Assembly: GCF_002858715.1 (NCBI RefSeq)
Contig: NZ_PJZH01000004.1
Coordinates: 186,001-250,000, forward strand
Length of the DNA: 64,000 nt
DNA from: Chimaeribacter coloradensis
GTDB lineage: Bacteria; Pseudomonadota; Gammaproteobacteria; Enterobacterales; Enterobacteriaceae
Direction: 5' to 3'
Position numbers and translations under genes: made by a program
Notes under the pieces: generated by a model
Told to the model about the DNA's origin: nothing
What the model saw: only the letters and a program-made list of their open reading frames with translations
Database searches by the model: none
Part shown: piece by piece, positions 14,526 to 23,811 of the stretch
Layout of the letters: each line of letters begins with the position of its first letter
How positions within the stretch are numbered: the stretch's first letter is position 1

Positions 14526-14971
14526 GGTGAAACCCCTGTCGGCGGGGTGGAGTGGTAAAGCTCTGCCTGACGGCGCATATACTCCAGGCCGGGGGCGATC
14601 ACCATCGCCCAGGCGGTGATGGTGTCCTCATCACACTGCGGATCGAGCTGCCGCACGGTTTGCAGCACCGCCCGCCGCCAGTGGGCATAGAACGCGGGCG
14701 GCAGCTTGATCCCTTCCGCATCGTGGGTGCGGGAGATGGTCATCAGGTAGTTGGAGACGCTGTGGGTGCTGGAGACCGACAGCATAAAGAAGAAGGTCTT
14801 GTAGACGATTTTGCGGATCTGCGCCTCTTCATGGTCAAGGAACGCGGCCTCAATCTCCGACGTGCTGTGGATAAACAGCTGATAAAAATGGTTAAAGAAG
14901 CGGTCACTGCCATCTTTGTCCGTGATGCGGGCATAGCTGTCGTTAAACACCGTGTCATAGGAGAATGTCAT
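14522..14971 (-). CDS. Globin-fold heme protein, probable gas/redox sensor
   Basis: 149 residues from the ATG at 14971, preceded by GGAGG. The pattern reads as a single globin domain: [23 protein letters not shown] (helices A-C), [25 protein letters not shown] (E-F region, with candidate proximal His in SRTH), [17 protein letters not shown] (G) and [19 protein letters not shown] (H, with the conserved Trp). There is no output domain, unlike globin-coupled sensors. It shares ATGA overlaps with the DUF3131 gene before it and the hybrid kinase after it, so it is probably made in step with the kinase as its sensing partner. An enzyme role such as NO dioxygenase is less likely without a reductase. 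Confidence 0.75.
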
Positions 14972-16368
14972 GGCTTGGGACCTCCGGGTTTGCGCTCCTG
15001 TGGCATACACAAGCGGGGCGGGTTAAAGACGTCGCTCAGGCGGGTGGTGAAGTAACTCTCCTGCGGGAGTGACCGGATCAGCGGGCCGTAGTTACTTTTG
15101 TACATCAGGGCTTCCAGCACCATCGCATTGGTGGTGAGGGTAATCATGCGGTTATAGCCGCCGGTGGCCTCGAACCGCCCCTCAAACCAGCCGCGCTGGT
15201 TGTCGCGTGTCAGGCGGGTCATCGCCATCAGCGCATCGGTGAAGTCGGTATCCCAGAGCGTCCAGAGGCCGAACACCGCCCGCGTAGAGACCAGCGCCCG
15301 CGTCGGGTAGAAGTTGCTGTCATCCCCCAGCGTGTTCCACGCATAGCCGTTGCCGAAAATGGTGTCGTAGACGTGCCACGGCGCGGCGTTGAGGTTGTAC
15401 TCATCGCGGGCAGTGAGGATCTTCAGCTTCTGCCAGCGCTGCTCCTGCACGCGGTAGATGTTCTGCGCCCGCTGGCGCTGGGCGGTGAGCAGGGTAGTGT
15501 CATTGCCCGGCGTCTCCCAGCCGTACTCCAGCCCGCCCAGCACATAGGGCGTGTTGGTCACCACCGAGGGGGTGTAAGTGGTGCGCGGGTCGCGTGCGTC
15601 CACATCAATGGCGATGCCGTCCACAATCACCGACTGGTAGGGCGGCGTTACCGATTTCTCAGAGGGAAACCCCCACAGCGCCAGGGCCGCCGCGCCATAT
15701 TCGCTGTACCCGAGCCGCCCCTCCGGCTGCGGCGTCAGCTTGCCGTCACGCATGCCGCCGCGCAGCAACTGGCCGTTGTTGTCCACCACGTTACAGAAGT
15801 TCCAGCGCAGGATGATGCGGTCCAGGTATTCGCTGTAGGTGGGGTGCCAGAGCGCCACAATCCGCAGGCCGGTCATCAGCCGGGCGATGTCCTGTGCCGA
15901 CCAGCCCAGGGTGGCCGGTTTGTTGCTGTAGTCCACCATGGCGGCGGTGGCGGTGTTGTAGAGCAGGTTGGGGGTTTTCAGGCCGGTGAGCGGGAGCTGG
16001 TTCAGGGTAGCGAGCATCCGCGTCAGCCGGTCATCAAACTCCACTTCATCCACCAGCCCGAGCTGGCGCGCCGCCGTCAGGGCGATCAATGAGTCGCCGA
16101 TCTGCCACAGGCTGGTGACCGGCCGGTTATCGCTGGCGTTGATCAGCCCGGTGCCGGCCTGGGTGTTGTTTTTGAAGTAACGCCACGCCACCTCCGCCCA
16201 CTGGCGCTCTTCGTCCGTCAGCTCACCCATCCGTCCCGGATAGTGCCAGGCCCCGCTGTTGACGTAGCGCATACCCGCGGTCCGGTTCAGCCAGGAGAAC
16301 CCGAGCGCCAGCGCCACCGCAATCAGCAGCAACAGGCCCAGCCTGAATACTCTTACGGTTTTAAGCAT
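14968..16368 (-). CDS. DUF3131 protein, membrane-anchored (third paralog)
   Basis: 466 residues. Residues ~8-27 form an N-terminal membrane anchor (GLLLLIAVALALGFSW), leaving the rest in the periplasm. The DUF3131 domain follows: ELTDEERQWAEVAWRYFKNNTQ, SLWQIGDSLIALTAARQLGLV, EFDDRLTRMLATLNQLPL, then LGYSEYGAAALALWGF. This all-helical barrel-like fold resembles glycosidase-type (alpha/alpha) barrels of glucan-processing proteins; activity is unproven. It overlaps its upstream paralog by 16 bases and the globin gene by 4. Confidence 0.85.
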   Translation of the reverse strand: MLKTVRVFRLGLLLLIAVALALGFSWLNRTAGMRYVNSGAWHYPGRMGELTDEERQWAEVAWRYFKNNTQAGTGLINASDNRPVTSLWQIGDSLIALTAARQLGLVDEVEFDDRLTRMLATLNQLPLTGLKTPNLLYNTATAAMVDYSNKPATLGWSAQDIARLMTGLRIVALWHPTYSEYLDRIILRWNFCNVVDNNGQLLRGGMRDGKLTPQPEGRLGYSEYGAAALALWGFPSEKSVTPPYQSVIVDGIAIDVDARDPRTTYTPSVVTNTPYVLGGLEYGWETPGNDTTLLTAQRQRAQNIYRVQEQRWQKLKILTARDEYNLNAAPWHVYDTIFGNGYAWNTLGDDSNFYPTRALVSTRAVFGLWTLWDTDFTDALMAMTRLTRDNQRGWFEGRFEATGGYNRMITLTTNAMVLEALMYKSNYGPLIRSLPQESYFTTRLSDVFNPPRLCMPQERKPGGPKP

Positions 16369-17927
16369 GACATCGCCACCGGAGGCAGTTTGATCGGCGC
16401 ATCTTCGTTTTCACATGCGGCACATTTACAGGCTTTACAGGCCGGTGCAGTGCGCATTGCCACGCCGGTCTGTTCACACCAGTTTTTGATGCCCGGCGTT
16501 GGGCTCATAAACGGGCGGTTGCGTTTGGTGTTGTTGTCCTCGAAGGCGTCCACCAGCCGTTTTTCCCACAGCGACGGCGCGAAATCGCGGGATTTCGGTT
16601 TGTCGGTGTTGTATTTCAGCAGGCGGCCCTGTTTTTTGTAGAGCAGCGCTTCCAGCATGATGCCGTTGTTGTTGCCGGTGAACTCTTTGATCGGGCCGTC
16701 GCCGTTTTCGTAGATCCCCTCGTAGTAGCCGCTGGCTTTCTCATTGGCGTTTTCGATGGTGTCGAGCAGGCGGTCGGTGTAGGGCGAATCCCACAGCACC
16801 CACATCCCCAGCGCCGCTTTCAGCGAGATGGCGGCGGTTTCCGGCACATATTTGCCTTTGTCGGTGATGGTGTTCCAGTTAAAGCCATCGGCGAAGACCG
16901 TGTCATACACAAAGTAGGGCGATTTATCGAGCTGGTGCTCCGAGCGCGCGGTCAGGGTGCCGGTGATCATGTAGCGGTTTTCCTGCGCCTGGTAGACCCG
17001 GTCAGCGAAGTTTTTCATCCACGGGTGGGAGTAGTTATTGAGGTCATCCTCGCGGTCGTCGGACTTATCCCAGCCCATCTCCAGCCCGTGCAGCAGGTAA
17101 GACTCGGTGACCACATAGTTATGCTGGTTGGTCAGGCGCGGGTCGCGGGTGTCGTAAGGCACCAGCACGCAGTAGATATTGGCGAGGGCGTAAGGCTCCG
17201 GCCGGGCCGCCTGGCAGGTGGAAAAGCCCCAGAGCTGGAAACCGGCGGAGGCGTACTCCTCATACCCCAGCCGCCCCTCCTGCGCGTAAACGGCCTTTTT
17301 ATTGGCGTCGAGGTAGGCACCGTACAGCGTGCCGCAGTCATCCACCGTGTGGGTGAAATCCCAGCCGAGCACAATGTTGTCGACGCTGTTGCCGTACTCC
17401 GGGTAGCGCTCTTTGACGATCTTCAGCCACAGCAGCATCCGGCCGATGTCGATGGCGGAGAAGCCAATCTCACCCGGTTTGTTCAGGTAGTTCACCTTTT
17501 GCGCGGTGATGGTGTTGTACACCTTGTTGGGCATCTCATTCTGGAACAGTACCAGGGTATTCAGGGTTTTGAGGAGCTTGAGCATCCGCCGGTCAAACTC
17601 CGCCTTGTCGATGATGCCCAGCTCACGCGCCGCCACCATCGCGGCGATATAGGAGCCGGTGTCCCACATGGTGGTGGAGGGGTATTTGTTTACCGCGTTC
17701 ACCAGCCCGGTGGTGGGCTGGTAGTTGGCGACGAAATATTGCCAGGCGTTGACGGCGATCGCCTGCTCGCGCGGCGTGAGGTCGCCGTGGCGCACCGGAT
17801 AGTGCTGGGACGGCAGCTCAACCGCCGCCTGTGCCGCGCCCGCGACCAGCCACAGCCCCAGCAGTAACGGCAGGCAGGCCAGCCAGCGCCGGGCAGAAAA
17901 AGAGACGTTAACGGATGACGGTCTCAT
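16353..17927 (-). CDS. DUF3131 protein, exported with cysteine-rich tail (second paralog)
   Basis: 524 residues. A cleavable signal peptide (LLGLWLVAGAAQAAVELP, cut near residue 34) replaces the anchor of the other two copies. The DUF3131 region is strongly matched to its neighbours (DLTPREQAIAVNAWQYFVANYQ, TTMWDTGSYIAAMVAARELGII, EFDRRMLKLLKTLN, LGYEEYASAGFQLWGF). The C-terminal ~35 residues hold six cysteines within about 30 positions (CEQTGVAMRTAPACKACKCA and onward), absent from the third copy. That tail could bind metal or form disulfides. AAGGAG precedes the start. A periplasmic part of the glucan machinery. Confidence 0.85.
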   Translation of the reverse strand: MRPSSVNVSFSARRWLACLPLLLGLWLVAGAAQAAVELPSQHYPVRHGDLTPREQAIAVNAWQYFVANYQPTTGLVNAVNKYPSTTMWDTGSYIAAMVAARELGIIDKAEFDRRMLKLLKTLNTLVLFQNEMPNKVYNTITAQKVNYLNKPGEIGFSAIDIGRMLLWLKIVKERYPEYGNSVDNIVLGWDFTHTVDDCGTLYGAYLDANKKAVYAQEGRLGYEEYASAGFQLWGFSTCQAARPEPYALANIYCVLVPYDTRDPRLTNQHNYVVTESYLLHGLEMGWDKSDDREDDLNNYSHPWMKNFADRVYQAQENRYMITGTLTARSEHQLDKSPYFVYDTVFADGFNWNTITDKGKYVPETAAISLKAALGMWVLWDSPYTDRLLDTIENANEKASGYYEGIYENGDGPIKEFTGNNNGIMLEALLYKKQGRLLKYNTDKPKSRDFAPSLWEKRLVDAFEDNNTKRNRPFMSPTPGIKNWCEQTGVAMRTAPACKACKCAACENEDAPIKLPPVAMSCLKP

Positions 17928-19285
17928 GGGAGCACTCCTTTATTCCGATCGGTCATCGGCATGGGTGAAGGGGAGACGCAGGCAAGACACAACATCTGCC
18001 CATGCGCGATATAACTTAAGCTTTCCAGCACCACCGCATTGGTGTCAGCGCTGAGGGTCTGGTTAACGTTCTGGTTGCCGCTGTAGCCCTCATACCAGCC
18101 CTTGCCCGGCTCCAGCAGCGGCCCCGCCTGCGCCCGCAGGCTTTCGCTCCAGGCGTTGCGGAACAGCGCATACCAGCCGAAGGCGGAGCGGGTGGAGAGC
18201 AGGCGCACCGGCTCCTGATCGCTGCGCGAGACGGTGGCATCCTGCACCGGCTGCTGGCCCGGCAGGGCGGCGATAAAGTCCGGTGCCTGTTCGGCATAAT
18301 CGGTATTGACGGAGGTGTAGTTGCCGGTGGCTTTGTGCAGGCTCTGCTGGATGCGCACAATGCGCCAGGCGAACTCGGCGCTGCGGCTGTCAAAGCCCAG
18401 CTCCAGCCCGGTCAGCACATAGGGCAGGGTGATGATGGTCGGGGCGTCCTGATTGACCCCTTTGCGGAAGCCGTCGCTGGGGATGGCGTAACCGTCAATC
18501 TGCACCAGTTTGATCCCTTCCGGCGGCTGGGAGACGGCAATACCGGCCGACGGGCTGACCATGCGCAGCATCCCGGCGGTATAGAGCCGGAAGCCGTAAC
18601 CGCTGCGGTTCTGGCTGGTGGTGAGATCCCAGTGTGACACCTGGATGCTGCTGGCGGTGGAGGGGGTGCTGCTCTCAAACAGCGCGCTGAGGTTCCACTG
18701 TGACAGCACCTCCTGCACCTGGGCGGCGTGCTCCGGGTAGCGCCACACCAGCAGGGTCAGCGGCACCAGCAGGCGGCCCATGTCCACTGCCGAGCCGGTG
18801 GTGGCCTCTTGTTGTTCCGGGTCGACGATCATCGCCAGCGTCTGGGTGTGGTACCAGCTTCCCGGCACGCCGGTGGGCAGCAGCGGCAGCAGGCTCAGGG
18901 CGGTGAGGGTTTTGGAAATACGCTGGTCAAACTCATCTTCCGGCACGATGTCGAGCTGGCGGGCGGCGATCAGCGCCATCAGGTAGCTGCCCGTGTCCCA
19001 CAGGGAGGTGTAGGGGCGCTGATCCTGGGCGTTTGCCAGGCCGGTCAGCTGGGTATTGTTGACGAAGTATTGCCAGGCGACGCGCGCCCAGACGGCCTCA
19101 TCGAAGGTCAGGTCGCGCCGCTGCGGCAGCGGCGGGAAATCTTTGCTCAGGGTGTAGCCGGCTTTCTCCTCCACGACCGGCGGCATATGTTTTTCCACAT
19201 ACAGCACGATGCCGAAGCCGATCAAAAAACCGATCAGGATGGTGAGGTAACTGCGGGTGGGTAACAGGCTCGCTTTCCAGGACAT
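17924..19285 (-). CDS. DUF3131 protein, membrane-anchored (first paralog)
   Basis: 453 residues from the ATG at 19285, preceded by GAGGTGG; an ATG at 19306 would overlap the glycosyltransferase gene. Residues ~13-32 are a membrane anchor (LTILIGFLIGFGIVLYV). The DUF3131 core follows: DLTFDEAVWARVAWQYFVNNTQ, TSLWDTGSYLMALIAARQLDIV, EFDQRISKTLTALSLLPLL, SGYGFRLYTAGMLRM. It ends with a short MLCLACVSPSP tail. It sits directly after the synthase, overlaps the next paralog by 4 bases, and probably acts at the periplasmic mouth of the synthase (inference). Confidence 0.85.
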   Translation of the reverse strand: MSWKASLLPTRSYLTILIGFLIGFGIVLYVEKHMPPVVEEKAGYTLSKDFPPLPQRRDLTFDEAVWARVAWQYFVNNTQLTGLANAQDQRPYTSLWDTGSYLMALIAARQLDIVPEDEFDQRISKTLTALSLLPLLPTGVPGSWYHTQTLAMIVDPEQQEATTGSAVDMGRLLVPLTLLVWRYPEHAAQVQEVLSQWNLSALFESSTPSTASSIQVSHWDLTTSQNRSGYGFRLYTAGMLRMVSPSAGIAVSQPPEGIKLVQIDGYAIPSDGFRKGVNQDAPTIITLPYVLTGLELGFDSRSAEFAWRIVRIQQSLHKATGNYTSVNTDYAEQAPDFIAALPGQQPVQDATVSRSDQEPVRLLSTRSAFGWYALFRNAWSESLRAQAGPLLEPGKGWYEGYSGNQNVNQTLSADTNAVVLESLSYIAHGQMLCLACVSPSPMPMTDRNKGVLP

Positions 19286-19286
19286 G

Positions 19287-21113
19287 TCAGGCCACCTCTT
19301 CTTCATCAGACAAGGCAGGGTCGGGCTTCCACATCGCCGCCAGAATCATCGGCATCATTGCGGCAATGTTCACCCCGCCCCAGAAGATGTTGATGATGTA
19401 GCCGGACGGGTCTTCGATGTCGCCGTTCGCCACCTTAATGCCGCCCCATATCAGCCCCAGCAGCGTCAGCACCACAATGGCGATCTGCGGTTTGACCAGG
19501 TAGAGGAACCGCCCCTGTTGGCGCTCTTTCGGCGTGACGTGGAATTTAATCTTCTCGCCGCGCAGCACCGTGTCCAGCGCGCGCAGGTTCATCGAATAGA
19601 GCGACAGGTAGGAGGAGCGCCCATCCCAGGCGGACAGCCCCCAGGTGCCGAACATAAACGCCAGCTCGGAGACGATAAAGAACGGCAGGAAATGCAGGTA
19701 GAACGGCTGCGAATAGGCCGACACCGGCGGGATATTGGTAAACAGGTAGATCAGCGGTGAGATCAGAAACACCGTGTTCCACAAACAGGCGAGGTAAGAC
19801 CAGAAGGTGGTGCCGTACATCAGCGTCTGCGGCAGGCTGAGGCGGAAGCGCTTGCGGCTGAAGATCGGGTCATGCAGCAGGATGTCCATCGACCCGGCGG
19901 CATATTTGAAACGCTGGATCATCCAGGTCAGCAAATCCTGCGGGGAGAGCATTTTCGATTCGATGCGCGGGTGCATCACCGATTTCCAGCGCCGCTCGGT
20001 GTCGCCATGCAGCACGATAGAGGTGTAGATGTCCTCGGAGACGTGGAATTTATAGGGGGTCAGCTCGGTGTCCATGATCACCTGCGGGCGCATCGCCTGC
20101 TCCAGCGCCTCGCGGGTGTCGCTGTCCGGGATGTCTTTGGTAAAACGCGCGACTTCTTCATCCACCGCCCAGACATAGCTGCGCAGTGCCGCCTGCATCA
20201 CCGCCTCGCGCCGGTGGATTGAGGCCGCCCCGCAGCAGAATGAGGCATTCGCCCAGTTACGGCGGCGCAGGATCACTTCATAGAACATGCGGGCATCGTT
20301 GAAGAACGGGTCACGCCCCAGCACGATGGGGCCGACCAGCGCCTCCGTGGCCTTGCCGAGGCCATACCCGACGCGCCCGAGCTTGCGGCGCAGCAGGTCG
20401 GGCAGCCGGTTGCCCTCAGGCAGGTCGTAGAACCATTGCGGGGTCTGTACCCAGGCGACGTCCGGGTCGCGGAAATAGCCCATGGTGTGGGTCAGCAGGG
20501 TGGGGAAGACCCGCGTATCCGCATCGCAGATCACCAGGAAATCGCCGTCGGTCTGCTCCATGCCGTTGCGCAGGTTACCGGCCTTGTAGCCGATATTGGT
20601 GTCGCGGGTGATGTAGTTCACCCCCTCCTCTTCGCAAACCGCCCGCATCTCCGGCCGGCGGCCGTCGTCCAGCACATGAATTTTGTAATCAATGGGGGCC
20701 GGGTAGGTGACTTTCAGCGCGTCTTTGATGGAGATGCGCACCAGCTCCACATCTTCCGAATAGGTGGCGATAAAGAGATCGACGCGCAGCGGCCGCGACT
20801 CATTCTGCTCCTCCGGCCCCAGGCATTCGTTAACGTCCACCGGCGCGGGGCGCTGGGGAATATCCCACTCTTTCCACAGGTTGATGGTGAAAAAAACCGT
20901 GCCGATATAGGCCAGCGTCTCGGCCACCACCAGCGGCACCGCGTACCAGAGGGCGTCATAATTGAGCGAGGACATCCAGCGCCAGCGGATATAATTCCCG
21001 CCGAGGATCAGGGCGGCGACCGCCAGACATTGCCACAGCACCTGAATAAACCAGGGCGTATTTAACGGTTCGGGCGGTTTCCGGTGTTCAAAATGGGAAA
21101 AATAGAAAGCCAT
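19287..21113 (-). CDS. Processive family 2 glycosyltransferase, cellulose-synthase-like, no PilZ domain
   Basis: 608 residues from the ATG at 21113 (AGGA 7 bases upstream). Two N-terminal membrane helices (~23-78), a cytosolic GT2 domain (~108-385), then several helices to ~595. Catalytic marks: VLDDGRRPE (~149), DAD (~197), VQTPQWFYD (~223), SEDIYTS in place of TED (~359), and QRFKYAAG where synthases usually have QxxRW (~400). The protein ends soon after the last helix, so there is no C-terminal PilZ domain for cyclic-di-GMP. It should polymerise a UDP-sugar, probably glucose, and pass it through the inner membrane. It is the first gene of the leftward operon and sets its function. Confidence 0.9.
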   Translation of the reverse strand: MAFYFSHFEHRKPPEPLNTPWFIQVLWQCLAVAALILGGNYIRWRWMSSLNYDALWYAVPLVVAETLAYIGTVFFTINLWKEWDIPQRPAPVDVNECLGPEEQNESRPLRVDLFIATYSEDVELVRISIKDALKVTYPAPIDYKIHVLDDGRRPEMRAVCEEEGVNYITRDTNIGYKAGNLRNGMEQTDGDFLVICDADTRVFPTLLTHTMGYFRDPDVAWVQTPQWFYDLPEGNRLPDLLRRKLGRVGYGLGKATEALVGPIVLGRDPFFNDARMFYEVILRRRNWANASFCCGAASIHRREAVMQAALRSYVWAVDEEVARFTKDIPDSDTREALEQAMRPQVIMDTELTPYKFHVSEDIYTSIVLHGDTERRWKSVMHPRIESKMLSPQDLLTWMIQRFKYAAGSMDILLHDPIFSRKRFRLSLPQTLMYGTTFWSYLACLWNTVFLISPLIYLFTNIPPVSAYSQPFYLHFLPFFIVSELAFMFGTWGLSAWDGRSSYLSLYSMNLRALDTVLRGEKIKFHVTPKERQQGRFLYLVKPQIAIVVLTLLGLIWGGIKVANGDIEDPSGYIINIFWGGVNIAAMMPMILAAMWKPDPALSDEEEVA

Positions 21114-21500
21114 GAGCATTCCTGTTCATCAGTTCACAAGAACAAATGCGCGTTAGCGCCACGTTTCCCGGTGTAAAAAACAGAAATGCTGCTGAATTAT
21201 AAATACTTATTTATTGGGTTTACGTTCAGCGCCGCTATTGGGTCACCGCGTAATGTCATTTGAGTCTAGTGCAGCCAAAAAAGGTTTCAAGGCCATTTTT
21301 TATTGGAACTACCGCGACATAGCGGATTTATCACCTATTATTTTGTGAGACGACGCACGTTACCGGCCGTTAATCGGTTTCCCGGACAGTGAAGGGATGA
21401 AGTCGTCTACACTCATTGAAACAGTAACTCCCCTTACGTGAGCAACCCGGGCGCGCGGAGAAACCCGCCCGGAAAAACAGTGGCTTTACCCGGAGAAGCT
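21114..21500. promoter_or_regulatory. Divergent promoter region of the polysaccharide locus
   Basis: About 390 bases between the glycosyltransferase and the OpgC-like gene, AT-rich around 21180-21350. It must carry both promoters. The right end holds a GGAGAAGCT ribosome site for the ATG at 21501; an in-frame GTG at 21438 lacks one. I could not fix a -35/-10 pair or an operator by eye. Confidence 0.5.
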
Positions 21501-22712
21501 ATGGCGGCACAGGATACGGTATTAACAGAAACCCCTGCCGCGGTGTCCTGGCGCTATGCGGTGCCTGGCCGCCGCGACCTGCGCGTGGATATGTTGCGCG
21601 GCATTGCGCTGGTGATGATGGTGGTGGCCCATACGGAGGTGATGTCGGTATTTAATATCTTTACCTGGGAGCGGCTGGGGTTAACAACCGGTGCCGAAGG
21701 GTTTGTTATTATGGCCGGCTTTATGCTCGGGATGCTTAACCGTACCCGCCTGCAAAAAGAGTATTTGCTGACGGTCTCCTATACGCTGGTGCGGCGCTCC
21801 TGGAAAATATACCAGGTGAACCTGGTTATTATTCTGTCGATGCTGTTGCTCTCCCATATCCCCTTTATTAATACTTTTGAGGTAACCCATTTCACCGACC
21901 GTTATGCGGGCATCTCCTATTCCCTGCTGCCGGTAACGGAGCAGATCCGCGAGACCTGGTTTAATATTATTCTTTACCTGCAAATAGGGCCGCACCAGAC
22001 CCAGATCCTCGGCTTATATGTATTTCTGCTGCTGGCCAGCCCTCTGATGTTATGGATGCTGGCGCGCGGCTGGGTTATTTGGCTGCTGCTTATCTCGCTC
22101 GGGCTTTATCTGCTTTACCAGTTTACCCATATCCGGCTGACGGTCGCGCAATTTGAATTCGCCTTCCCGTTGCTGGCCTGGCAATTTATTTATGTGCTCG
22201 GGATGAGCTGCGGCTGGTACAAAGATGAGCTCGCCTCGCTGGCGCGTCTGCCGCTCGGCCATGTGGTGATCGGCGTGATGGTGCTGTTTGCGCTGGTGAT
22301 GATGTTTATCGCCCAGAACCACACCAACCCCTTTATGCCGCGCGCGCTGATGATGCACGTGATCTCGCCTGAGGATTTCAACTGGTTCTACCGCAATTTT
22401 GCTGCCAAAAACGCCCTCGGCCCGATGCGGGTACTGGACGACTTCTGCCTGATCATCACGGTTTACCTGGTGCTGACCCGGTTCTGGACGCCGATTAACC
22501 GGCTGGTGGGCTGGTTCCTGATCCCCCTGGGCCAGCACTCGCTCTATACCTTCATTATTCACGTCTATTTTGTGCTGATCGTCAGCCAGATTGTCCATTT
22601 TGACCTGTGGCACCAGGCGTGGGTCACCAATACGGTGGTGCACGCCGGGATATTGATGGCGTTATGGCTGATGGCGAAATATGAGGTGGGCGGGAAATTC
22701 ATTCCAAATTAG
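21501..22712 (+). CDS. OpgC-family membrane acyltransferase
   Basis: 403 residues with about ten membrane segments. RDLRVDMLRGIALVMMVVAHTEV matches the OpgC/acyltransferase-3 opening, in which an Arg and a His near the first helix (LRG, AHT) are catalytic. The C-terminal half continues as WTPINRLVGWFLIPLGQHSLYTFIIHVYFV. OpgC adds succinyl groups to osmoregulated periplasmic glucans; here the nearby synthase suggests a different glucan as acceptor, and the esterase at 8411 could do the reverse. The start was picked on a GGAGAAGCT site. First gene of the rightward operon. Confidence 0.87.
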   Translation: MAAQDTVLTETPAAVSWRYAVPGRRDLRVDMLRGIALVMMVVAHTEVMSVFNIFTWERLGLTTGAEGFVIMAGFMLGMLNRTRLQKEYLLTVSYTLVRRSWKIYQVNLVIILSMLLLSHIPFINTFEVTHFTDRYAGISYSLLPVTEQIRETWFNIILYLQIGPHQTQILGLYVFLLLASPLMLWMLARGWVIWLLLISLGLYLLYQFTHIRLTVAQFEFAFPLLAWQFIYVLGMSCGWYKDELASLARLPLGHVVIGVMVLFALVMMFIAQNHTNPFMPRALMMHVISPEDFNWFYRNFAAKNALGPMRVLDDFCLIITVYLVLTRFWTPINRLVGWFLIPLGQHSLYTFIIHVYFVLIVSQIVHFDLWHQAWVTNTVVHAGILMALWLMAKYEVGGKFIPN

Positions 22713-22741
22713 CCGGGCAGGCACAGGGGAAGAGGCACAAC

Positions 22742-23785
22742 ATGGGGATGATTATCCGTTCACGGTTAACCAGGCAGGGCTGGGGCAGGCGGTGGTGCCG
22801 GGCAGGCGGCCTCGGCTGCGTGCTGGCGCTTGGCTGCTGTCTGGCCGCCACGGCCGCCGCCGCGCCGGGCAAAAACCCGTTCAGCCAGGGCCGGGAAAAG
22901 GCGGCCGCGGCCGCCGCGAAAACAACCGCAAAGCCCGCCACAGCGCCGAAAAATACCGGCGTTGCGCCGAAACCCGCCGAGGTACAGACAGCCACCCCGG
23001 CGCGGGTCTCCACCGGCCTCTGGGGGCGGTTATTTTACGGGGATGGGGCCAAATTCTCCGGCGCGCTGACCTTTAACAGCGGGCTGAAGGATCAGCGGGT
23101 CAGCATCCCCACCGGGCAGGACTCCGTTGACCAGTCGAACCGCGTAAACCAGATGATGCTGCTCAGCCTGCAATATTCGCCGTTCAGTTACTGGTTCGCC
23201 AACGTGACCTTCCGCATGCCGGTGCGGGAGGTCAACAAATACAGCCCCGATTTCCGCTACAGCTTCGGGTATGACGACTGGCACCCCAACACCTTCAGCC
23301 TGGTGTACGGCAACTACGGGGATAACCGCTTCTTCCCGACCTCCAATAACCGGCGCACTTACCCGGAGCAAGGCTCCTGGACGTTTGCCTATAAATTCAG
23401 TTTGCCGAAGGCGGTGGAGAAACACCTGCTGATCCAGAAAGGGGATGCGATGACCTGCCAGGTCGGCACCACCTGGGTGCCGCGCTTCTACTCGCTGCAA
23501 GACAACGATCGCCTGCGGAATAAACATGTCCTGCTGGGCGGCTGCGGTTACAGTTTTGTGCAGCACTACTTCATCCGCTTTACCGCCTTCTACTATCCTG
23601 ACAGCAGCCAGCAGCAGCCGTGGGACGCCGACTACACCTACAGTTTCGGCTATTCCGCCTACAAACCCGGCACATTTTCGATTCAGTACAACAACTACAG
23701 CGGCACCCGTTACCCCTGGCATAAAGACTCGAATGCCAACTTCCGGGAAGGCACCGTCAGCCTGATCTATTACATCCCGTTTTAA
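22742..23785 (+). CDS. Putative outer-membrane beta-barrel protein of the polysaccharide locus
   Basis: 347 residues. A signal peptide with a basic N-region (RSRLTRQGWGRRWCR) and hydrophobic core ends near ATAAAAPG. An Ala-rich linker (~40-85) follows, then ~260 residues of alternating aromatic/polar strands: ALTFNSGL, WFANVTFRMPV, FRYSFGYDDWHPNTFSLVYGNYG, YSFGYSAYKPGTFSIQYNNYSG, and the terminal VSLIYYIPF. A last-residue Phe after alternating residues is the classic barrel-assembly signal. The strand motif YSFGYxxxxPxTFSxxYxNY occurs twice. It could be the export pore or an outer-membrane anchor; no TPR scaffold like BcsC is present. No named family was recognised. Confidence 0.7.
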   Translation: MGMIIRSRLTRQGWGRRWCRAGGLGCVLALGCCLAATAAAAPGKNPFSQGREKAAAAAAKTTAKPATAPKNTGVAPKPAEVQTATPARVSTGLWGRLFYGDGAKFSGALTFNSGLKDQRVSIPTGQDSVDQSNRVNQMMLLSLQYSPFSYWFANVTFRMPVREVNKYSPDFRYSFGYDDWHPNTFSLVYGNYGDNRFFPTSNNRRTYPEQGSWTFAYKFSLPKAVEKHLLIQKGDAMTCQVGTTWVPRFYSLQDNDRLRNKHVLLGGCGYSFVQHYFIRFTAFYYPDSSQQQPWDADYTYSFGYSAYKPGTFSIQYNNYSGTRYPWHKDSNANFREGTVSLIYYIPF

Positions 23786-23811
23786 GCACTGACCATGTTG
23801 AGGAGCGTGCT

